64,000 nucleotides of DNA, taken from the NCBI GenBank assembly GCA_028285585.1, contig JANQOU010000006.1, positions 310,001 through 374,000 on the forward strand. The letters run 5' to 3'. The position numbers and the translations under genes are program-made. The notes below the pieces were generated by a model. It searched no databases, was not told the origin of the DNA, and was given only the letters and a program-made list of their open reading frames with translations. Each line of letters opens with the position of its first letter. Positions within the stretch are counted from its first letter, which is position 1. Origin of the DNA: Acidimicrobiia bacterium (GTDB lineage: Bacteria; Actinomycetota; Acidimicrobiia; Spongiisociales; ZC4RG35). This document shows positions 1-8,281 of this stretch, in pieces.

Positions 1-2
1 GG

Positions 3-164
3 TACGGGGGATCTGGATCTTGCCCGTGGGGCTCAACCTTCGGCCTCGCAACGCAAGCGAGTGGAAGTGTGGAGTGGACCAGACAGCTGAATGATGCCAA
101 CTGCTTGGGATACACGCGAGTCACGGTGAGTAACAACGTCTACGTTACGAATCCCGGCTACTGA
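3..164 (+). CDS. C-terminal end of a small secreted-type protein (partial, cut by window edge)
   Basis: A reading frame is open from the first bases and stops at TGA 162-164, giving at least 53 residues rich in Gly, Ser, Thr and Asn. It has two cysteines (SCPWGS near the start and NANCLGY-like NDANCLGY near the middle) and ends in NNVYVTNPGY. This composition is typical of an exported, disulfide-bonded protein rather than a cytoplasmic enzyme, and a strong hairpin follows directly after the stop. I do not recognise the family. Its start lies outside the window. Because it precedes a lipoprotein and a MacAB-like exporter on the same strand, it could be a cargo of that exporter, but that is only inference. 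Confidence 0.5.
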   Translation, partial: YGGSGSCPWGSTFGLATQASGSVEWTRQLNDANCLGYTRVTVSNNVYVTNPGY

Positions 165-180
165 AGGGTCCACCTCATCA

Positions 181-222
181 ATCTCGCAGTTGATCGTCCT
201 CGGGGTCGATCAACTGCGAGAT
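181..222 (+). terminator. 16-bp perfect hairpin after the partial gene
   Basis: Bases 181-196 are perfectly complementary to 207-222, with a 10-base loop. The hairpin sits 17 bases after the stop of the partial gene, as expected for a terminator, but there is no T-run. Its right arm contains the A and T of an ATG at 221 in the frame of the next gene, so it either makes that ATG a poor start or controls it. Confidence 0.5.
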
Positions 223-238
223 GCTCAATAGGCGACTT

Positions 239-1132
239 ATGAGTGCTTCCAGATCAGCGAGAAGAATCGCCATGGCGACGTTGGTTGTCACTGCGGCGTG
301 TTCGAGTGGTGGCGTAGGCACAACTGCACCAGACCATCTAGACGAACAGACGAGCCATCCAAGCGAGGCCAGTTCTGCCGAGAACGCAGGATTGTCTGCT
401 GAAAACGCGTTGAACGATACCGACATCGTGAGTCCGCTCCTCGAGTTCCAAGGCGGAGGAGCAGTATCCGACGAGATTCACAATGCCGAGGCACGTGCCG
501 TCTCTTCCTGCATGCAGGAGAGAGGCTGGTCTTTTGAACCTCCTCTTCAAAGATCCGCTGTCGCTGAACCTCGTACGATCGGCGAACTTCGTGAGTATCG
601 GGCCACATACGGCTACGGCATGTTCACAGGCGTGGAGCCAGGGGAAGACGGCACAGCGGCTGCCGACAGAAATCACCTCTTTTACTTGTCTCTGTCAAGT
701 GATGAGCAGAGGGCATACCGCGAGGACTTGAACGGTGACGTACACGCGAACGAACGCCCCGCGGATGACAGCTGCGAATCGATTGGTCGCTCGGCGAACC
801 AAATCCCCCTTGAAGATCAAGCTGTAATGAGAGAGCTGGCAGCGCTCTATGAGGCTGCCGGTCAATCGACCGAGTTCCTAGGCGCCGTCGACTCATGGCG
901 ACAATGCCTGTCCGATCGTGGTTACCGGCTGGTGCAGGGCGAGCACCCCACTGAACTGATCGAGCAACAAGCTGACGTCGGAGCCGAGGCCACGACGCTC
1001 GCGGCGCTTGAGATAGACGTGGCCGTCGCCGACTTTGAGTGCGCTGCAAAAACCACCATGGCCGTCCTGCATCGCCTGGAAAGCCAGATCGTGCAACGGC
1101 TGGTCGAGAAGTACCCCGAGTGGGGGAGCTAA
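239..1132 (+). CDS. Lipoprotein of an unrecognised family (paralogue of the one at 5354-6187)
   Basis: The 297-residue product starts with a basic region (SASRSARR), a hydrophobic stretch and a lipobox-like VVTAAC followed by SSGG, so it should be lipidated and held on the outer face of the membrane. I chose ATG 239 over the in-frame ATG 221 because 221 lies inside a 16-bp hairpin arm and 239 has a weak AGGCG upstream. The mature part has spaced cysteines (SSCMQERGW, DDSCES, WRQCLSDRGY, DFECA). The same order of motifs, including YGYGMFTG versus YGFGIST, occurs in the minus-strand lipoprotein at 5354-6187, so the two are paralogues. It ends 6 bases before the adaptor gene of a MacAB-like exporter and is probably its operon partner. 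Function unknown. Confidence 0.75.
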   Translation: MSASRSARRIAMATLVVTAACSSGGVGTTAPDHLDEQTSHPSEASSAENAGLSAENALNDTDIVSPLLEFQGGGAVSDEIHNAEARAVSSCMQERGWSFEPPLQRSAVAEPRTIGELREYRATYGYGMFTGVEPGEDGTAAADRNHLFYLSLSSDEQRAYREDLNGDVHANERPADDSCESIGRSANQIPLEDQAVMRELAALYEAAGQSTEFLGAVDSWRQCLSDRGYRLVQGEHPTELIEQQADVGAEATTLAALEIDVAVADFECAAKTTMAVLHRLESQIVQRLVEKYPEWGS

Positions 1133-1138
1133 CTCTCG

Positions 1139-2371
1139 TTGGCACTATTGCGTCGGACGCTCGTAGGGTTTGGCTTGATCGCCGCTGGCCTCGCCGTCGG
1201 CTGGCTGCTGATCCCTTCATTTGCGGCGGAGGAAGATGCGGCGGCAGTCAGAGAGCCGCCTCCACCCAAACCGATAACGGCCGGCGTTGAGGTAGGGATC
1301 CTTCGAGAGGTTTTGGTTCTGGATGGTGAAGTGCAGCCACAGATCGAGATTGCTGTAGACCCGTGGGTGCCAGTTGGTGCAAGTCGGGCGGTGATCACTT
1401 ACCTGCCTACTCCGGATGTCGTGATCCGATCCGGCGACCCGATCGTCGCTCTTTCGGGGCGACCTCTGATCTTCTTCTCAGGATTGCCGAATCTGTATCG
1501 CGATCTGCATCGGGGATTAACCGGAGTCGACATTGAAAACCTGCAATCGGCTCTGGTGGAACTTGGCTACTTGGAGGGCCCCGAATCTGTCGACGGAGTG
1601 TTCGGAGCAGGCACAGAGGCGGCAGTAGCCGCACTGTACGGCGACATAGGGTTTGCTCCGGCACCTCCACCGGCGGAGACCACAGCAATCAGCATCTGGG
1701 AAGCTGAGAACGCTGTCGATATCGCGAAGAAGGCGCTATCCGACGCCCGGGCCACAGCCGATGCGACCACTGTGACCACATCTGAGCGGGCTCTCGCGGT
1801 TGCGCAGGCCCAACTTAGAGCCTTGTTGCGCGCCCCGACTCTAAGTATTCCTGCCGAAGAGGTCTTGGGAGCGCCTCACGAAGCCTTGATCGTTGAACAC
1901 TCTCCGTACCAGCAAGGTGTTATTGCAGACGCTGCTACTCCAGTGATCTACCTTCGTACGAGCGATACCTTCGTTGTAGCGGAAGCCACATTTGCCCAAG
2001 CGAGCCAACTGGACATGGGGCATCCGGCTGTGGTTCTTGTGGGAGATAGCAACGTTGCTTCGGTGGTGGCGCAGGTGGTGAACGCTGACTCTGATTCGGT
2101 GACCGACACGTTCGTCTTCATCGATGCAGATACCGGCGCGGTGCCGCCGGGAACACCCGTGGTCGTGGAAGTTGAACTCGAAGCGACAGTCGACGAGGTC
2201 GTTTCAGTGCCGTTGTCGGCCGTTCGCACGGCCGCCGACGGCACGTCTTTTGTCACTGTTGTCAACCAATCAGGCGAGCACAAAGTCAAGGTAGAGCTGG
2301 GTGTGACAATCGGAGGAAGGACCGAGATCTTGTCAGGGTTGGGGGGCGACGAACTAGTCGTGGTTGGTTAG
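1139..2371 (+). CDS. MacA/HlyD-like periplasmic adaptor with peptidoglycan-binding domain
   Basis: The 410-residue protein has one N-terminal membrane helix (residues 8-28), then an exported adaptor. A peptidoglycan-binding type 1 segment lies around residues 125-170 (DIENLQSALVELGYL, then VDGVFGAGTEAAV). A short alpha-helical region (about 185-225, rich in Ala, Glu and Arg) and a C-terminal beta-rich barrel follow, ending TEILSGLGGDELVVVG. This arrangement is typical of Gram-positive membrane-fusion proteins that work with MacB-type ABC transporters. Translation starts at TTG 1139, about 11 bases after GGGGGAG. The stop TAG is directly followed by the ATG of the ATPase gene. It probably links the transporter to the cell wall during export of a peptide or lipid; the substrate is not visible from sequence. 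Confidence 0.85.
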   Translation: MALLRRTLVGFGLIAAGLAVGWLLIPSFAAEEDAAAVREPPPPKPITAGVEVGILREVLVLDGEVQPQIEIAVDPWVPVGASRAVITYLPTPDVVIRSGDPIVALSGRPLIFFSGLPNLYRDLHRGLTGVDIENLQSALVELGYLEGPESVDGVFGAGTEAAVAALYGDIGFAPAPPPAETTAISIWEAENAVDIAKKALSDARATADATTVTTSERALAVAQAQLRALLRAPTLSIPAEEVLGAPHEALIVEHSPYQQGVIADAATPVIYLRTSDTFVVAEATFAQASQLDMGHPAVVLVGDSNVASVVAQVVNADSDSVTDTFVFIDADTGAVPPGTPVVVEVELEATVDEVVSVPLSAVRTAADGTSFVTVVNQSGEHKVKVELGVTIGGRTEILSGLGGDELVVVG

Positions 2372-3037
2372 ATGGATACAGAACCCGCGCTCCGACTCAC
2401 AGGTGTCTCCAAAATCTATGGCGATGACCTCAAGGTGCTCGATTGTGTGGACTTTGAGGTCGGGGTTGGCTCATACATCGCACTTACAGGACCCAGTGGG
2501 AGCGGCAAGACCACCTTGCTGAACATCATGGGTCTCCTCGACACGGTCAGCGCCGGGACTCTCGTCTTTGAGGGCAAGGACACCAGCAGGTGGACTGATC
2601 GAGAGCGGTCGAGGACAAGAGCTGACGCTCTCGGATTCGTTTTCCAGAGCTATCACCTGTTCGAGGATCGCTCGGTATCTGACAACGTCGAGATCGGACT
2701 GGTACATCAAGAACGTCCGACAAAAGAACGAGCCGAGGAAATCAACGAAGCGATCCGAACCGTCGGGATGGAGGATAGAGCCGAGGTTTCGGCCAGAACG
2801 TTATCTGGAGGGGAACGCCAGCGAGTTGCGATTGCACGAGCCTTGGCCAGACGTCCGCGGATTCTGCTGTGCGACGAACCAGTCGGAAATCTGGATACAG
2901 ACAACGCTGAATCTGTTCTCGACGAGATCGATCGGATACACAGAGCCGGAGTAACTGTCGTCATGGTGACTCACGATCCTCGTTCGGCTGAACGAGCCCA
3001 GCTTGTGGTGAGCCTTCGAGATGGCTGTCTCGTGTAA
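2372..3037 (+). CDS. MacB/LolD-type ABC transporter ATP-binding protein
   Basis: The 221-residue ATPase carries a Walker A motif (GPSGSGKTT, residues 40-48), a Q-loop (VFQSYHLF), an ABC signature (LSGGERQRVAIARAL, from residue 144), a Walker B motif (ILLCDEPVGNLD) and the switch histidine in MVTHDP. Length and signature match the LolD/MacB/FtsE group, which powers extracytoplasmic permeases without moving substrate through a classical channel. It lies between the adaptor gene (0-base gap) and the permease gene (3-base gap), so the three genes form one export unit. Confidence 0.93.
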   Translation: MDTEPALRLTGVSKIYGDDLKVLDCVDFEVGVGSYIALTGPSGSGKTTLLNIMGLLDTVSAGTLVFEGKDTSRWTDRERSRTRADALGFVFQSYHLFEDRSVSDNVEIGLVHQERPTKERAEEINEAIRTVGMEDRAEVSARTLSGGERQRVAIARALARRPRILLCDEPVGNLDTDNAESVLDEIDRIHRAGVTVVMVTHDPRSAERAQLVVSLRDGCLV

Positions 3038-3040
3038 CCC

Positions 3041-4213
3041 ATGAAGTTGAGAGACCTTGTCCGCGAGACGAGCCGGTCGATCGGGGAGCGTAAAGGAAGG
3101 TCCCTCGTTGCCTCGCTGGGCTCGACCCTGGGGATAGCGACGATCGTGGCCGTTCTAGGGCTCTCTTGGACTGCTTCCAATCAGATATCGGTCAGGTTCG
3201 ATGCGCTTCTCGCATCCGTCGTCTATGTAGAGCCGGCGTCGCCTCTCGAAGACGCCAGGTTGCGTAACGCTGATCTTGCCTCCCTCACCGAGATCACGGG
3301 CGTGATCGCCGCTGCTCGAACATCTGTCTTGGGCACGCGCGACGCATCGATGCGGCCAGTGGATGGTCGTGTGATCAGCGTGACTCCTGTGGTCGTCGGC
3401 GGAGATCTGACCGGTGCCCTTGACCTGTCAGTTTCGGAAGGCCGGCTTTGGGACTCGGCCACGATTCAGCCATCGACACCTCCGATAGCAGTGCTCGGTA
3501 AGAGTGTCGTCTCCCAGCTCGCACTTCCGCGATTCGCCGGCCCGTTCACGATCTGGGTGGAAGGACGGCCAGTCACCATCATCGGATATGTAGAAGCTGG
3601 GGATGTGGATCCAAGGGTGGATGGCTGGGTGATCACCCCGGAGGCCAACTTCGATCCTTCTATCTGGAGCAACGAAGGAAACACCGGCATCTTGGTAAGG
3701 GTCACACCAGGTGCAGGCGGATCGGTCGCACAACAGGCTCCTATAGCACTCGGACCCGAATCACCTTCCAGCTTCGTTGCGTTGGCACCCCCTGAACCTG
3801 AGATCCTAAGAAGACAAGTCGAGGGTGACACCAGGCTCGCATTCTTGGTGGCGGCTGGGGTTGCCTTGGTCGTCGGGACACTTGCCATCGCGTCAGCCGT
3901 CATGACTTCCGTCGTCGAGCGAACGGAACAATTCGGAACCCGCAGGGCACTCGGCGCAAAGCGAAGTGACATCGTTCGCTTGGTTCTCACCGAGTCTCTG
4001 ACACTCGGCGTCTTGGGCGGTGGCGCCGGATGTGTTCTGGGTCTCGTCGTGGTCCTCGCCTTCTCAGCCTTTCTGGCGTGGCAGCCGGTCTTTGATGTGC
4101 GTCTGCTTCCTTTGGCCATCGGGCTCGGTGGTCTTGTCGGAGCGATAGCGGGACTGCTCCCGGCCGTCCAAGCGGGTCGTGTTGACCCGATTCGAGCGAT
4201 GCGTCGCCTCTGA
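3041..4213 (+). CDS. MacB/FtsX-family ABC transporter permease
   Basis: The 390-residue permease has an N-terminal membrane helix (about residues 22-45), a large external domain (about 46-260), and three C-terminal helices. The FtsX-domain hallmark ERTEQFGTRRALGAKRSDI joins the second and third helices, and the protein ends in the typical PIRAMRRL tail (MacB group: P-x-E-A-L-R). It is the last gene of the lipoprotein-adaptor-ATPase-permease operon. The FtsX fold suggests a mechanotransmission pump or extractor acting on lipoproteins, peptides or antibiotics outside the membrane. The neighbouring lipoproteins are possible clients or partners. Confidence 0.9.
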   Translation: MKLRDLVRETSRSIGERKGRSLVASLGSTLGIATIVAVLGLSWTASNQISVRFDALLASVVYVEPASPLEDARLRNADLASLTEITGVIAAARTSVLGTRDASMRPVDGRVISVTPVVVGGDLTGALDLSVSEGRLWDSATIQPSTPPIAVLGKSVVSQLALPRFAGPFTIWVEGRPVTIIGYVEAGDVDPRVDGWVITPEANFDPSIWSNEGNTGILVRVTPGAGGSVAQQAPIALGPESPSSFVALAPPEPEILRRQVEGDTRLAFLVAAGVALVVGTLAIASAVMTSVVERTEQFGTRRALGAKRSDIVRLVLTESLTLGVLGGGAGCVLGLVVVLAFSAFLAWQPVFDVRLLPLAIGLGGLVGAIAGLLPAVQAGRVDPIRAMRRL

Positions 4214-4359
4214 GCATCGACGTAACAAGGCGGCTAAAACGAAGCTGGTCCGAGATCGATGTGATGCTTGGCGTGTCGAAGCAGACTGCTCAGAAGAAGT
4301 ACTCCAAAGTCACTTCATCAGACTCACAACCAGCAGAACTTCTCCACCCAGCAAAGCTG

Positions 4360-5328
4360 TCAGGAGCCCTGCTCGACGAACGTTTGTGGCCCGTACTCCA
4401 GCGGTCCATCCCAGTCGGTGTCTTGATGCACCAAGGTTGCAGACGTTAAGGCCGCGGTGAACACGGTTGTGCATGTTGCACAACTCAGGTCGACCACAAA
4501 AAAGGTCTCTGGTGGTGCGGCAGGCTCAATCGGGCCGCGAGAGACAATGAGTCGGCGGCCATCAAAGTCGTGGATTCTGACCCATGCCTCATCGTCGGTT
4601 CCGATCTGCTGGTCGCCAATCATCTCACCGGTTTCGTCGGCTATCTGAAGTCGTGCATGCGTTAACACCTCAGTGGGTGTTCCTTCGTCGGCATTTGCCA
4701 GGCTTGGACCTTCAATCCACACAGACCATCCGTTGGCAGCAGACCAGACCTCCGCCCCGTTCTGTTCCACTGCCACGTAGCCATCGAGATCTGGCACTCC
4801 AGTCCCGTCGGAGAGCCGAAAGTGCGCGAACTCTTCGTACCCGAGTGCGGCGACCATCTCCCCTCCAGCGCTGACGACTTCCACTAACCGACCAGGTACC
4901 CCTTGGACGACGAGAACCGGTTCGGCCCTACCTTCGGCAAACCAAAGGAGATTCGACCCCTCAACAAAGACGAGTCCTCCCGCGCGATCGCGTGCGACCG
5001 CTTTGTCGAACTGAGATGATGCTGGCCACACCACCGTTCCGTCCGCCGCCACCAGCCCGTCTCGTCCCAACGTCACCCATTGGTGGGCCGACAAGTCAAG
5101 ATTCGAAGCCGGTTCGGAAGGTGGCAACGATGTTGTAGTCGATGACACATGAGCAGCAGTCGTGGATGCCTGTTCTTCGAGAACAGTGGATGCGCCTGTT
5201 TCGACACCGCCCCCACAAGCAACAAGAAGGCTGAGAACTGCCAAGGAGCCAAGAAACAAACCTCCGCCCACCGCGGGCCGACTCACACACGCCTCAGTGT
5301 CCGGAATCGACTGGATGTCGCCGCTCAT
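4360..5328 (-). CDS. Lipoprotein, possibly beta-propeller-like, function unknown
   Basis: From ATG 5328 the product is 322 residues. It has a signal peptide ending in the lipobox LLVAC followed by GGG, a Ser/Thr-rich linker, then a beta-rich domain with short repeated pieces such as LGRDGLVAADGTVVW and AGGLVFVEGSNLLWF that resemble propeller blades. Two cysteines near the C-terminus (LSCATCTT) could form a local disulfide. A longer reading frame to 5412 would overlap the preceding minus-strand gene by 59 bases without a signal-like N-terminus, so I prefer 5328. It follows the lipoprotein gene 5354-6187 closely and is probably cotranscribed. I do not recognise a named family. Confidence 0.65.
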   Translation of the reverse strand: MSGDIQSIPDTEACVSRPAVGGGLFLGSLAVLSLLVACGGGVETGASTVLEEQASTTAAHVSSTTTSLPPSEPASNLDLSAHQWVTLGRDGLVAADGTVVWPASSQFDKAVARDRAGGLVFVEGSNLLWFAEGRAEPVLVVQGVPGRLVEVVSAGGEMVAALGYEEFAHFRLSDGTGVPDLDGYVAVEQNGAEVWSAANGWSVWIEGPSLANADEGTPTEVLTHARLQIADETGEMIGDQQIGTDDEAWVRIHDFDGRRLIVSRGPIEPAAPPETFFVVDLSCATCTTVFTAALTSATLVHQDTDWDGPLEYGPQTFVEQGS

Positions 5329-5353
5329 ACGTATGAAGGCCGACTGTGCATCT

Positions 5354-6187
5354 TCATCCAGCCACGAGAAACTCGAGTTGCTCTTGGAACACATCAGCGT
5401 GGTCATGAACAAACGAGGGCTCGTACTCAGCAGCCACCTCGCGCATTGCCGCTAGGACCGGCGGTTCGCACTCGAGGTGAGCCGTAGCTATCTCCCTCTC
5501 CAAGTCCTGCAGTGCCGCAAGCTGCGCAGGGCGCTCTTTGACGAGCTGGTACTCGTGCAAGAGCCAGGCAAGAACGTCATCGAGCGTGGAGAAGTCGGGT
5601 AGGACCGAGCTGGCAGTACCACGCACGCAAGCTTCCCATTCCTGTTCCGCGGTGATGACCCGAATATCCGCCGTAACTCGGTTCTTGAGACCATCTACCG
5701 CCTGCTGGAACGGTTTCGGCAACCTAGGCAATGCCTCGCGAACCCGCCGGTCGCAGACACTCAGCGTCTCTGAGTACAGAGTTCTGTGTTGCTGCGACAA
5801 GGATCTTTGATGCTCCTGATTTGGATCTTCTGCATCACGGGTGTGCCGCTCAAATGCGGCAAAAGTTTCATCGTTGGTTGAGATCCCGAAGCCATAGCGG
5901 GTTATGAACTCGGTTCGGTCTACGCCAATGCCGGGCCCGAAGGCCACGGCCTCATACCCAACTGGAGTGAATCGCATGCCGAGCCCTTTCATGCAATCCG
6001 CGACCAGTTGCTGCTCACGATCATGAACCTCCTGAGCGAGCTGCCGCTCTGCGTCAAGATCACCCCACGGGACCAGAACCCCAAGGATGGCTCTTTCGTC
6101 CAACTCCGGATTCGCTACAGACGTACATGCTGCGAAAAGCAGCAGGGTGGCCACCAGCGAAGCCAAAAGGCGATGCGGTGCTTCCAT
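5354..6187 (-). CDS. Lipoprotein, paralogue of 239-1132
   Basis: The 277-residue protein starts at ATG 6187 after a very good ribosome site (AGGAGGT). Its signal peptide ends in the lipobox LLFAAC followed by TS. The mature part repeats the layout of the lipoprotein at 239-1132: a cysteine before an aromatic/Pro segment (ADCMKGLGMRFTP), a YGFGIST motif, a Ser-rich turn before a helix (SLSQQHRTLYSETL), a WEACV segment and a late LEREIATAHLEC segment. These shared cysteines suggest conserved disulfides in an exported helical domain. Downstream on the same strand is another lipoprotein gene. The biochemical role is unknown. Confidence 0.75.
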   Translation of the reverse strand: MEAPHRLLASLVATLLLFAACTSVANPELDERAILGVLVPWGDLDAERQLAQEVHDREQQLVADCMKGLGMRFTPVGYEAVAFGPGIGVDRTEFITRYGFGISTNDETFAAFERHTRDAEDPNQEHQRSLSQQHRTLYSETLSVCDRRVREALPRLPKPFQQAVDGLKNRVTADIRVITAEQEWEACVRGTASSVLPDFSTLDDVLAWLLHEYQLVKERPAQLAALQDLEREIATAHLECEPPVLAAMREVAAEYEPSFVHDHADVFQEQLEFLVAG

Positions 6188-6273
6188 TCCATACCTCCTG
6201 AGTGGTCCTCTGTCTCTGTGTCCTCATCCCAGCCGATGTCGCGGGTTAACGCGACAAATCCAACAGAATCGTT

Positions 6274-6990
6274 TCAGTCGATCGGCACTAGGTACACGGT
6301 CTCGGTTGTCTCGTCGAGTGAGAAACTGGCGCAACGTCTTTCGGGAGTCGTTGGTTGCGTCGTCATCTGCCACGAAGCCAAGCCACTTTCGTCGAGGACT
6401 CGTCGCACCTTCTGTGCCGCATCATCCATGGAGATGCAGCTGTCCGACGAGAAGTAGTCGACTAAGTCAGCCTCGACTCTGCGTATCAGATCTGCATGTC
6501 CCTGGCTGGAAGGGTCGGGGCGGGCGAGTCCAAGTCGGTCGCATGTCGACCCGTCGTCCGTGGGGAACACCGCCAAGGCTCCGTTCTCTTTCACGCAAGC
6601 AGTAAGCGGCGGGACAAACCCCGGAGGCCCGAAGTCCTCATTGACCAGGACCGCATCCGACCATGCGGATTCGCAGGCCGCGGCGGTGGCGTCGGTGCCA
6701 CTCGCCGCTACTGCTATGTCGGCGTTGAGGTCAACCGACCGATAGCAACTGATCGCAGTGGCTATCTGAATGGGCCGAGTCAACACGATGGCAGCTGCGG
6801 TGGTCAACACCAGGAGGGCGGCCAAGATGATGGCGAGCCTCAGCGACTGGCGGCTGAATATGCCGGACTCCGTCGTCGTGACTTTGTTGAAAATGAGTTG
6901 GGCCCGCGCCGAATCGGGACCATCGACATCCCCCGTGTCAATCGGGTTCGTTGCCCGAAGACGGGCTAGTCCGTCGTGTTGATCGCTCAT
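6274..6990 (-). CDS. Membrane-anchored six-cysteine protein paired with sigma factor (putative anti-sigma)
   Basis: The 238-residue protein has a cytoplasmic N-terminus of about 48 residues (including LRATNPIDTGDV), one membrane helix (about 49-71) and an external domain with six cysteines beginning SCYRSVDL. There is no HxxxCxxC zinc motif, so it is not a classical ZAS anti-sigma factor. Its ATG overlaps the stop of the sigma gene as ATGA, which implies translational coupling and a partner role. The protein at 8876-9598 has the same architecture with all six cysteines aligned (CY-VDL, ACES/ACTS, TACV/VGCV, STC-LGL, SCIS/QCRD, CASFS). Anti-sigma or sensory function is inferred from position and topology only. 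Confidence 0.7.
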   Translation of the reverse strand: MSDQHDGLARLRATNPIDTGDVDGPDSARAQLIFNKVTTTESGIFSRQSLRLAIILAALLVLTTAAAIVLTRPIQIATAISCYRSVDLNADIAVAASGTDATAAACESAWSDAVLVNEDFGPPGFVPPLTACVKENGALAVFPTDDGSTCDRLGLARPDPSSQGHADLIRRVEADLVDYFSSDSCISMDDAAQKVRRVLDESGLASWQMTTQPTTPERRCASFSLDETTETVYLVPID

Positions 6991-7598
6991 CGGTGAGTGT
7001 CCTGGTCAGGTTCGTTTCTTTGACCTTCTGAAGGTTTGTGTCTGGATTCGCCTTCTTGTTGCTGTTCGGCCACGGCCAACTCGACGTTCAACCGCTCGCG
7101 GGCGCGATAGAGCATCGACCTCACCCGCCGCACTGGGGTGTTCAACACAACCCCGATCTCCTCGTGGCTCAGCTCTTCGAACGCTGCCAGCCGAAGAATC
7201 TCTTGATCCTTGATCGACAGTCGTGACATGGCCGTCCAAACGAGTTCATACTCATCGCGCTTCTCAGCCGACCAGGACGGATCAACAGGAGCGGGCTTAG
7301 TGGGCAATGTGCCCTGAGCCTTCTCTCTAAGCAGCAACAACCGCCGGTTGGAGCGCCACCTGTTGTGCATTTGCTTACGGGCGACCCCATAGAGCCACGC
7401 CTGAGGCTCGTCGGTGCCCAAGAAGGTCTTGACCCGCCTCCAAGCCACCGTGTACGTCTCGGCTACCACATCGTGCGCATCTTCGAGATCGACGGTACGG
7501 CGCAATACGTATGCAAGCGTCTTGGAGTACGTCTCGCGATAGGCATCTTCGAAGGCCGCTCGGTCGCTCTCGGCACGGGACGAGGTCACGCGACGCAT
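6987..7598 (-). CDS. ECF-type RNA polymerase sigma factor
   Basis: The 203-residue protein has a region 2 segment (FEDAYRETYSKTLAYVLRR, then DAHDVVAETYTVAWRR and AWLYGVARKQMHNRWRSNRR) and a region 4 helix-turn-helix (LSIKDQEILRLAAFEELSHEEIGVVLNTPVRRVRS, quoted here in parts by position 140-175). I chose ATG 7598, which has GGAAG five bases upstream, over an upstream in-frame codon at 7616. The stop overlaps the start of the six-cysteine membrane protein, forming a sigma/anti-sigma-like cassette. It diverges from the crystallin-like gene at 7673, and only 74 bases separate the two starts, so it may control that gene and itself. Paralogue of 8282-8812. Confidence 0.88.
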   Translation of the reverse strand: MRRVTSSRAESDRAAFEDAYRETYSKTLAYVLRRTVDLEDAHDVVAETYTVAWRRVKTFLGTDEPQAWLYGVARKQMHNRWRSNRRLLLLREKAQGTLPTKPAPVDPSWSAEKRDEYELVWTAMSRLSIKDQEILRLAAFEELSHEEIGVVLNTPVRRVRSMLYRARERLNVELAVAEQQQEGESRHKPSEGQRNEPDQDTHR

Positions 7599-7672
7599 GA
7601 CCGCTTCCGGACACATATGTCATGTAGATGCAAACCGCTTCTACGGCCGCTTCTTTGAAAGGGAGAGAACAA

Positions 7673-8263
7673 GTGCCTGGAAAGATAGATGTCCTTGCGA
7701 GCTGGACTCTGATGGTCAGTCTGGTGCTGATCTCTGGTCAAGGGACAGATGAGACGTACAAACAAGAACAGATCACAACCGAGGGAAACGCAGTCTTCGC
7801 GACCTTTGCAGGAGAGAGCATCAACCTCGCCGAGAGCTGGGGTGGAGCTCGAGCATGCCTCATCTGGCAAGAAGTTGGTGTTTCTGAGTGTTTCGAGTCG
7901 GAGGCCGAGATGGATCGGCGGATTGCGGAATTGGAAAACGAGTACGTCAAGGCAGAGGCGAGTCAGAGAATCAGACGTGTGGCCTCTTCGACATGTTCGA
8001 GTTTTCTTCGCCTGTACGACTTGACGGCGTACAGGTCGCCTGTGCTCTACCTGCGTGACCGTTATCAGTGGCTGAACCTTTCCTCGTATGGATTCAACAA
8101 CAGGACTTCTTCGTACAAGGTCGGAGCGTGCAACTCGGTTTTTGCTGACTACTCGAATGGCGGAGGTGCCTTGTATCCGACCAACCTGACGCAGGCCTAC
8201 GATCAGGCTTCATCGATGAACAGTGGCTGGAACAACGACGTTTCTTCGGTCTATATCGGCTGA
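7673..8263 (+). CDS. Secreted beta-gamma-crystallin-like protein with two calcium-clamp motifs
   Basis: The start is GTG 7673, preceded by GGGAGAG; in-frame ATG 7628 has no such site. The 196-residue product has a short hydrophobic export segment (about residues 8-22), a charged helical middle (about 75-103) and a C-terminal crystallin-like domain (about 108-196) containing LRLYDLTAY, LSSYGFNNRTSSYK and GWNNDVSS. The hexamers NNRTSS (142-147) and NNDVSS (187-192) both fit the N/D-N/D-x-x-S/T-S calcium clamp of microbial beta-gamma-crystallins. The related peptidase-inhibitor I36 fold is an alternative label. It sits between two divergent sigma cassettes, so it may be their shared output. Exact role unknown. 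Confidence 0.72.
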   Translation: MPGKIDVLASWTLMVSLVLISGQGTDETYKQEQITTEGNAVFATFAGESINLAESWGGARACLIWQEVGVSECFESEAEMDRRIAELENEYVKAEASQRIRRVASSTCSSFLRLYDLTAYRSPVLYLRDRYQWLNLSSYGFNNRTSSYKVGACNSVFADYSNGGGALYPTNLTQAYDQASSMNSGWNNDVSSVYIG

Positions 8264-8281
8264 CGAACAACAAAGGGGAAA

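Noticed and set aside
1-164. Possible lactococcin-972-like bacteriocin next to the MacB-like exporter
   Set aside because: The visible 53 residues do not show the lactococcin-972 pattern, so only a secreted partial protein is reported.
221-223. ATG 221 as the start of the lipoprotein gene
   Set aside because: It lies in the arm of a perfect 16-bp hairpin; ATG 239 is the better start, although 221 cannot be fully excluded.
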